From Stomoxys calcitrans (lineage: Eukaryota > Arthropoda > Insecta > Diptera > Muscidae), in contig NC_081555.1 of assembly GCF_963082655.1 (NCBI RefSeq), forward strand, positions 30,179,266-30,243,265: a DNA stretch of 64,000 nucleotides, written 5' to 3'. The notes beneath the pieces are model-generated. The model saw only the letters and a program-made list of their open reading frames with translations, searched no databases and was not told the origin of the DNA. Every line of letters begins with the position of its first letter. Within the stretch, counting starts at the first letter, position 1. Below, one piece after another: positions 1 through 64,000 of the stretch. Both the position numbers and the translations under genes were made by a program.

Positions 1-675
1 GTTTTTCGCCACATCTACTATAGGGCAGAGGTAGAATAAACACAAATAGTTTCGTGTTTTCCTTATTTTGTTTTCGTCAAATTTATATATTTTTTACTTA
101 TAAAATTTGGCAAAACACTTTAGGGCAATTTTCTTAATATGTAGTTAAAAAATATGCATCAAACATTTTACTCACCTCTAATGGTTGCCACATTTTTTTT
201 CTAATCGAAAATTTTTCCGTTAAGGGGTATTCGATTTTTTATCCTTACCATATCCTTTAACTGGACATTGTAAAACTGCGCCTCTGATAGTATCTGGCAT
301 AAATTCTGGCTTGCAGAAAACCCCTTCATTAGTATTTATGCTAAAAATAAATTAGGAAAATTTATTTATTTGGGTCATTGCTCTTCTCCTTATGCTATCA
401 CAGCTGTTGTTTATGATGATGTTGGTGGTGGGTGACACAATTAAACTTTGTAGGATTCTTATATAAATGACAACAAAATTGGGAACGAAATGAATGAATT
501 GTATCAAAAATTTGCGAAATTTTTATAAACATATGTATGTAGTTTAGCAAACTTGGCACAGACTATTTGATATATATTAATGTACTGAAAATGTGTCGAA
601 TAATAATATAAATTGGTTCTGAAAGTATGCTTATTTGGGTAGTGATTTTGCCATGTCCACATTGCTACGTTTTTT
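1..675. other. AT-rich upstream flank
   Basis: I see no gene or complete repeat here. Confidence 0.5.
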
Positions 676-866
676 TCCCTCCACCACAGGATGGGGATAT
701 ACCAATAAAGTTATTCCCTCTCAAAACTTCTTATTGATGCAAGACTTTGATTATTGCAAATAGACCCCTTTATATACCCACCACTGAAGGATGGGGGTAT
801 ATTCATTTTGTCATTCCGTTTGCAACACATCGAAATATCCATTTCCGACCCTATAAAATATATAAA
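676..866 (-). repeat. Modular repeat end fragments
   Basis: Two partial right ends in minus orientation: CCCTCCACCACAGGATGGGG at about 677-696 and ATACCCACCACTGAAGGATG to CCTATAAAATATAT at 773-864. The mariner copy 1 follows directly. Confidence 0.65.
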
Positions 867-1660
867 AGCTATAAGAAAGTTAAAAAAAAAAAAAACATAA
901 AATTCAGAACAATGCATGAAATCTTTATTTGAATTGATACTACGGTTCATATAATTTCAAGTTTCGAACATTTCGGCCGGTATCTCACGAATAAATGCTC
1001 CAATGTTGTCTTCCAATGTGTCAATCGAAGCGGGCTTGTCTATATAGACAAGAGCTTTAACAAAGCCTCACAAAAAATAGTCTAAAGGAGTTAAATCGCA
1101 CGATCTTGGCGGTCCCGAAAGTGAAATAAAATATTCACCGAACTCGCCTCTCATTAAGTCCATTGTTACGCGTGCTGTGTGGCTTGTGGCACCGTCCTGT
1201 TGAAACCACATGGGCAAAAAAAAGTTGGATAGCATCTCACGATTGCGCTCACCATTCACAGTTATGTTACGATTGGCATCATCTTTGAAGAAGTACGCCC
1301 AGAAGTACCACCAGTCCATAAACCGCACCAAATTGTGACTTTTTCTGGATGCATTTATAGCTCTTGCAATGCTTCTGACTGATCTTCACTCCAAAATCGA
1401 CAATTCTGCTTATTTACGTACCCATTGGGCCAAAAATAAGGTTCGTCGCTGAACACACTCGTCGCGCGATTAACTTTTTTAACGGATCACTCATTTTGAT
1501 AATAAAATTCAATAATTTGCAAGCGTTGTTCGTTTGTAAGACGATTCATGGTTAAGTTATAGACCAAACTGAAGATGTTTGACAGTGAAACAAAACATGA
1601 ATAGTGCGTGAGCTGTTTAAACCAGTGTTGCCAAAAAGATAATAGCTAAAAAATCACTCT
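864..1660 (-). mobile_element. Degenerate mariner-type transposon, copy 1
   Basis: On the minus strand, 1068-1331 encodes a broken transposase C-terminal half with FFKDDANRNITVNGER, WFQQDGATSHTARVTMD and CDLTPLDYFL, the second and third catalytic regions of a mariner-like enzyme. The N-terminal start (complement of MNRLTNEQRLQIIEFYYQN-type sequence) is still readable near 1490-1550. Frameshifts separate the parts. The right end is AAAAATCACTCT near 1650-1660, matching copy 3 at 45174-46370. It sits against a modular-repeat fragment. Confidence 0.8.
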
Positions 1661-1782
1661 TTACTGAAATTTCGAAGTGAGTTGGGTTGCAGACTGCCAC
1701 TAAAATCCAACCTAACATAATCATGCAAAGTCAAAGCCCATCAACATCTCCATCCAAAATTGATAAGGAAAGGCAAAAGTGG

Positions 1783-2552
1783 GGCTGTGCCGTTTTATAT
1801 TACCCTACACCTACCCTATAAGTAGAAAGTAGGAGCTATATCTTATTTTGGACCAATTTTGATGTTTTCGGATGGATTATAAAACAATCCGTAACAAATT
1901 TTCAGCAAATATGTTCAAACTTTAATAAATACGGTTGACAAATGACAACAATATTGCAAATTACCCAAAATCTGACGAACATATATATGGGAGCTATATC
2001 TAAATCTGAACCGATTTCGTGCAATCTTTTCAGATATTGTGGTAGTTGTCGAGAAAAGCGTTGTGCAAAATTTTGGCAAAACTGATCAATAATAGGCTTT
2101 GGCTCCAGACTGAAAAACGTGCCTGTGCCGAATTTGATGACGATCGGATGAATATTGCGACCTGTAGTTTGTATACAAATTAACATGGACAGACGGACAT
2201 ATCTACATCGAATCAGAAAGTGATTCTGAGTATAGGTTTAAGTGGGAGTCTGCCATCAGACTCACTTAGACGTTTTCGTCCATTGTGATACCACAGGAAC
2301 AGAAGAAGGAAGATGCTTTCTAGTTCCTACCGTTGAACCATCCAAATCGATTTAAATGGCCCAATAAATTGCGAATGTTCACATCCGCTAAATCAAACAG
2401 GTTCTCAAAGAAATGAGAACCTAAAGTGAAATGGATTCTGAGTATACCGATTATACTTATCAATGGGTCTATCTCTCCTCCTTCTGGGTGTTACAAACAA
2501 ATGCACTAAGTTATAATACCCCGTTTCACAGCAGTGGTGTAGGGTATATTAA
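1783..2552 (+). repeat. Modular dispersed repeat, second type
   Basis: It contains ATATGGGAGCTATATCTAAA, CTGAACCGATTTC and GACAGACGGACATATCTACA. The left end reads TATTACCCTACACC and the right end complements to TATACCCTACACCACTGCTG, so the ends are inverted relative to each other. It is split by the retroposon at 2235-2433. Confidence 0.75.
2235..2433 (+). mobile_element. SINE-like retroposon 2, with target-site duplication
   Basis: A 199-bp insert splits a modular repeat. The perfect 13-bp duplication GATTCTGAGTATA lies at 2222-2234 and 2434-2446. It starts GGTTTAAGTGGGAGTCTGCC and has no coding capacity or clear tRNA boxes. Related copies lie at 8235-8515 and 29952-30081. Confidence 0.88.
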
Positions 2553-3017
2553 TATATCTGCGATATAAACGATCTGCTGATTTTACTTCCTAAGAACACA
2601 GAAGTTGAATTTTTCACATGTTTGGTAGCGACAGACCAAAGCACTCGACCAGGGCTCTTTCAATGTAATTAACTTCTAGCCAATAATTTTGTTTTTAATC
2701 ATTTAGCGATGAACCTTGCCATACCTCAAATGTCAAAAGCATTACAAACATGTTTATTCAAAAAGAATTTTTCCTTAATGGATTTCCTTCTTCCCATTGT
2801 GAAATGCGATCTTAATAATCAACTTTACTAAGCCCAGAGTGAAATTTCACTCTTTGTCAAGATACCTGCAATAACGGCAGCCTTTTGGCATGTACTAGTT
2901 GTTGGTGTTGGTGTAAACTCTCTTCTTTTGAAAGGACTAAGTGCTCTCTTGATTTTGAAGTTTCTGCTCTCATTGGTATATTTATTTCAAATTTTCTTAC
3001 TTTTCTTGTCATTTCAG
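2553..3017. other. Region upstream of slgA leader
   Basis: This is ordinary AT-rich sequence with no readable core promoter. It ends in the probable splice acceptor at 3017, so the true promoter may lie further upstream. Confidence 0.4.
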
Positions 3018-3322
3018 TGTAAACAATCGACGACGACTCTTGCCTTTTGAGGTTTTATTCGTTCAACACATAATATCGCATAAAAGTGCTGCCTCGGAAC
3101 TGAATTTGCAAATTTGAAAACCAAAAGCACAAGGAGGCAAAGAACAAAACAACCACAAAAGAGCGAGTTTAACTCCAAATTGAAAACGTGTCCGTTCCCC
3201 TTAATAAAACAAAAACATAAAAACGAAACCACCACAAACAAACGTGAAATAATTCTCTCGGAATTAAACAGCTATTGAAAAGACACTCGTTTTAATTCAT
3301 CCCAAGTTAGTGCGCGTGTGTA
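3018..3322 (+). promoter_or_regulatory. slgA: Probable 5' untranslated part of slgA exon 1
   Basis: A pyrimidine-rich run ending in TTTCAG at 3012-3017 looks like a 3' splice acceptor, so the leader may begin at 3018 and join a non-coding exon further upstream. The same TCAGT could instead be an initiator, but I see no TATA box or downstream promoter element at the right distance. The start codon at 3323 has G at -3 and G at +4, a good context. Confidence 0.45.
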
Positions 3323-61235
<57,913 letters not shown>

Positions 61236-63043
61236 ATCAACAAAAACAATACAACTACAACAACCTACCACTCCTGCTCACCCTTAGAAAAAACAAAAGA
61301 AAAGAAAACACACTCATACATCTACAAAACCACACAAACACAGTATCTCATTCACTAAAAGCGTCGATTACTATTTAAAAGGAAAACTTAACTTAATTCA
61401 ACTTAACCCGACAAGCATACACACTGAAATCTTTAAAACCCGTAACCCACTCTAGACTCGGACTAGGTTCACATTGAAGCAGATTGGGGACAACTGCGGC
61501 CTTGTTCCGCAAAAAACAAAAATGAATTAAATAAATTCTTTGTAAATATATGGTACTGCAGGTGGCTTAATCTGTTGCGCTGTGAACCTGTGAAAGAAGA
61601 TGTTAACGAATAACAAACGAAATAAAACCTTTGGACCCACTTCTACTAGACTCAGACATACATCTAAACCCATATCCATTGATCCATCCATCCTGGGTAG
61701 GGTAAAGAGAACTATTGGAGTTTTTTGTTCTTTTTTCTACCAAAATCTCCCTCCTAAAACAATGCGAATAACAATAATGGAATTTTTGAAAATTGTATAA
61801 ATGCGAATATTGTTTTGTTTGGAAAAAGACATCGTCAAGGATAATAAATGTGCCCTCTCATGTTAACATGCCCAAGGCAGACATAATATCCCACACTATA
61901 TATATGTATGTGGTTTGTGATATTGTTAATTGCTCTTCACAGGATAGTTTTTGGGATAGACTTTGCTATCCGGCGCCTATCATCAATGAAGTACATAAGG
62001 CCTGCCTTACCAGCAGAGGTATGCGTCATCATGAAAGTCAAATACCACCTCTCGAATATTAGCTATCTGTTTTTTTATTAATATAATTATGATTATTATT
62101 ATTATTACATACTATTATTATGATTTGTAAATCTATACTTTTTCGCCCTTTTTAAATTTACAAAAAGGTTCATCCTCTTAGTTAGTATGATTTTAAATGA
62201 AATGAAAAGCAAGCAAAGAAATGATGATATACATACATACACTTATGCATAACTGGAATCTCTTATTTTTTTAAGAAAAACAAAAAATACTGTTGAACAA
62301 GTCCTTAAAAAATATTTGTTTTATTGTAATTATTTGTTTATAATTTCTCAATCTCTCTCGTCTTAGTTTATGTTTAAATGTTTTTTGTTTTATGTCTTTG
62401 ACACACACTCAACACATACTACAACCAGAAAACATTAGACACTCAACCAAACCTCCAACCACCCACCCATTTACCTATGTTTGTAAAATCTTAATTATTT
62501 TAGAATTGAGTTTTAAAATAATTTAAGGATTCCCGTATTATTTCTGTATAATTTTAAAGCCTACCCCACCCTCTCTGTCTCGCTATAGAAAACAAACCAG
62601 AAAACCCCAGAAAATACCTTTACTCTTATGGTAAAGCAAACAAAAAGAAGCAAGAATAAGTTTAAATATATTTATAATTTCTCCCTTAAGTGTAATTATT
62701 ATGGATTTTTTTTAATTTACATTTTAATTATTGTATTATCTATCAATCCTCCTATACCCCTAAACTGTATGTTTATGAAGTTGTTTTTGTTTAATGAAAA
62801 TTTATTTAATTATAGTATTCGTCTTTATTATATATTGTGTTTTAGTTCTTTTTTTTTCTTAATTTTACAAAAAAGTACTTTTTAACAGAATTAAAAATAA
62901 AAAAAGATTTAAACAATCAAGAAAAAAAATACAGAAAGTCCAGTTTGGATGAAAATATACACTTTTTTATTTTTTCGAATATGGTTTTTGGTTGATTATT
63001 GGTTAAGCAAATTTTTTTATGGGCAAAACATTTTTTATTTGTT
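61236..63043 (+). promoter_or_regulatory. slgA: slgA 3' UTR, poly(A) signals and AT-rich downstream flank
   Basis: AATAAA hexamers occur at 61530-61535, 61621-61626 and 61843-61848, so the transcript probably ends within about 300-650 bp of the stop. The interval from there to 63043 is AT-rich with many poly(T/A) runs. I see no further gene in it. Confidence 0.6.
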
Positions 63044-64000
63044 ATTATACCCTCCACCATAGTATGGGAGTATACTAACTTCGTCATTCCGTTTGTAACA
63101 CCTCGTAATATTCGTCTAAGACCCCATAAAGTATATATATATTCGTGATCGTCATGGCATTTTAAGTCGATCTAGCCGTGTTCGTCCGTCTGTCTGTCGA
63201 AAGCACGCTAACGCTTGAAATTTTGCACAAATACCTTTCATTGGTGTAGGTCGATTGGGATTGTAAATTGACCAAATCGGTCCATGTTTTGATACAGCTG
63301 CCATATAAACCGATCTTGGGATTAGAGGGCGCAATTCTTATCCGATTTGGCTGTAATTTTGCTGAAATTATAGACATACACCTAAGTCGGCATATCAAAC
63401 AGGTCTAGGCAACATTCATGCGGACACGGTAGCAGATGCGGTAAATGGCCACCGGGGGAATGTAGTCCTTGGAGAATGACCGCCTCCCATTGCACCTGAA
63501 GAAATTGATCTTCCCCGGCAAACCAGAGTAGTTTTGGCTCAATTACGTTCCGGCAGATACACCCACCTCAACTCCTACAGAGCAAGGATTGATGCCGACG
63601 TGCACGATGTATGTCCTGATTGTAACCAGGGACCGCACGATACACGTCACCTGTTTAACTGCCCAGTCAGACCCACTCGACTCAGACCCAGATCCCTGTG
63701 GACGCACCCATCTTAGTCGCAGAGTTCCTGGGTCTTGACACTCAACAGAATCAAGCAGACGACAAACAACAAACTGCTACAAAGCACCTAAGCCGATTAT
63801 TGGCATAGGTGTATGTCTATAGTGGCATGGGGTAGACTCATTTCAACCTTACCTAACCTTTGTTATGATTTCCAACAACTGTGCCCAGAATGATCTAAAT
63901 CAGTCCATCACCTGATATAGCTGCCATATAAACCGATCTCCCGATTAGAATTCTTGAGCTTTTAGAGGGCCCAATTTTTATCTGATTTAGCTAAAATTTT
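63044..64000 (-). repeat. Modular repeat (type 1) split by a retrotransposon, cut by window end
   Basis: The right end in minus orientation starts ATTATACCCTCCACCATAGT at 63044. Modules continue to about 63367 and again from 63861 to the window edge. Confidence 0.87.
63368..63860 (+). mobile_element. 3' end of a non-LTR retrotransposon, nested in a modular repeat
   Basis: The + frame 63534-63716 encodes LAQLRSGRYTHLNSYRARID, DVHDVCPDCNQGPHDTRHLF and NCPVRPTRLRP, the C-terminal Cys/His domain of this retrotransposon group. The tail with GTGGCATGGGGTAGACTC and CAACCTTACCTAACC follows. Modular repeat resumes at about 63861. Confidence 0.88.

Overview
This window is genomic DNA from a higher fly. 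It is AT-rich, has long introns and is packed with transposable elements. One host gene runs through it on the + strand from about 3.0 kb to 61.2 kb: the fly proline dehydrogenase gene, sluggish-A (slgA). Its protein is read directly from eleven spliced coding exons with GT...AG borders and compatible phases, giving 697 residues. The repeat mixture resembles muscid flies (Musca/Stomoxys group). That assignment rests on remembered repeat sequences and is an inference.

Layout. 1-3017 is upstream flank with mariner and modular-repeat debris. 3018-3859 is the 5' UTR and first coding exon (mitochondrial leader). 3860-19805 is intron 1, holding retrotransposon fragments, SINEs, a mariner MITE, a 41-bp palindromic minisatellite and modular repeats. 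19806-20504 holds two look-alike 122-bp exons that can only be used one at a time. 20505-28258 is intron 2, with a long (AT)n tract and tandem repeats rich in CGATA. 28259-28689 holds exons 3 and 4. 28690-52800 is a 24-kb intron 4, largely mobile DNA, including an apparently intact Tc1-type transposon (50810-52449), a fold-back mariner, a TTAA-flanked MITE and several SINEs with target-site duplications. 52801-61235 holds exons 5-11, with retrotransposon pieces in introns 7 and 10. 61236-64000 is 3' UTR and downstream flank, ending in modular repeat.

Gene relationships. slgA is the only host protein gene I can support. It makes the mitochondrial enzyme that oxidises proline to pyrroline-5-carboxylate. 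All other coding traces are transposase, reverse transcriptase or RNase H, nearly all broken; the Tc1 transposase at 51160-52188 is the exception. The most interesting points are the mutually exclusive exon pair in slgA, the intact Tc1 element with IR/DR ends, a roughly 100-bp retroposon with perfect 11- and 12-bp target-site duplications, and a family of modular repeats whose ends carry inverted TATACCCTCCACC-like motifs.
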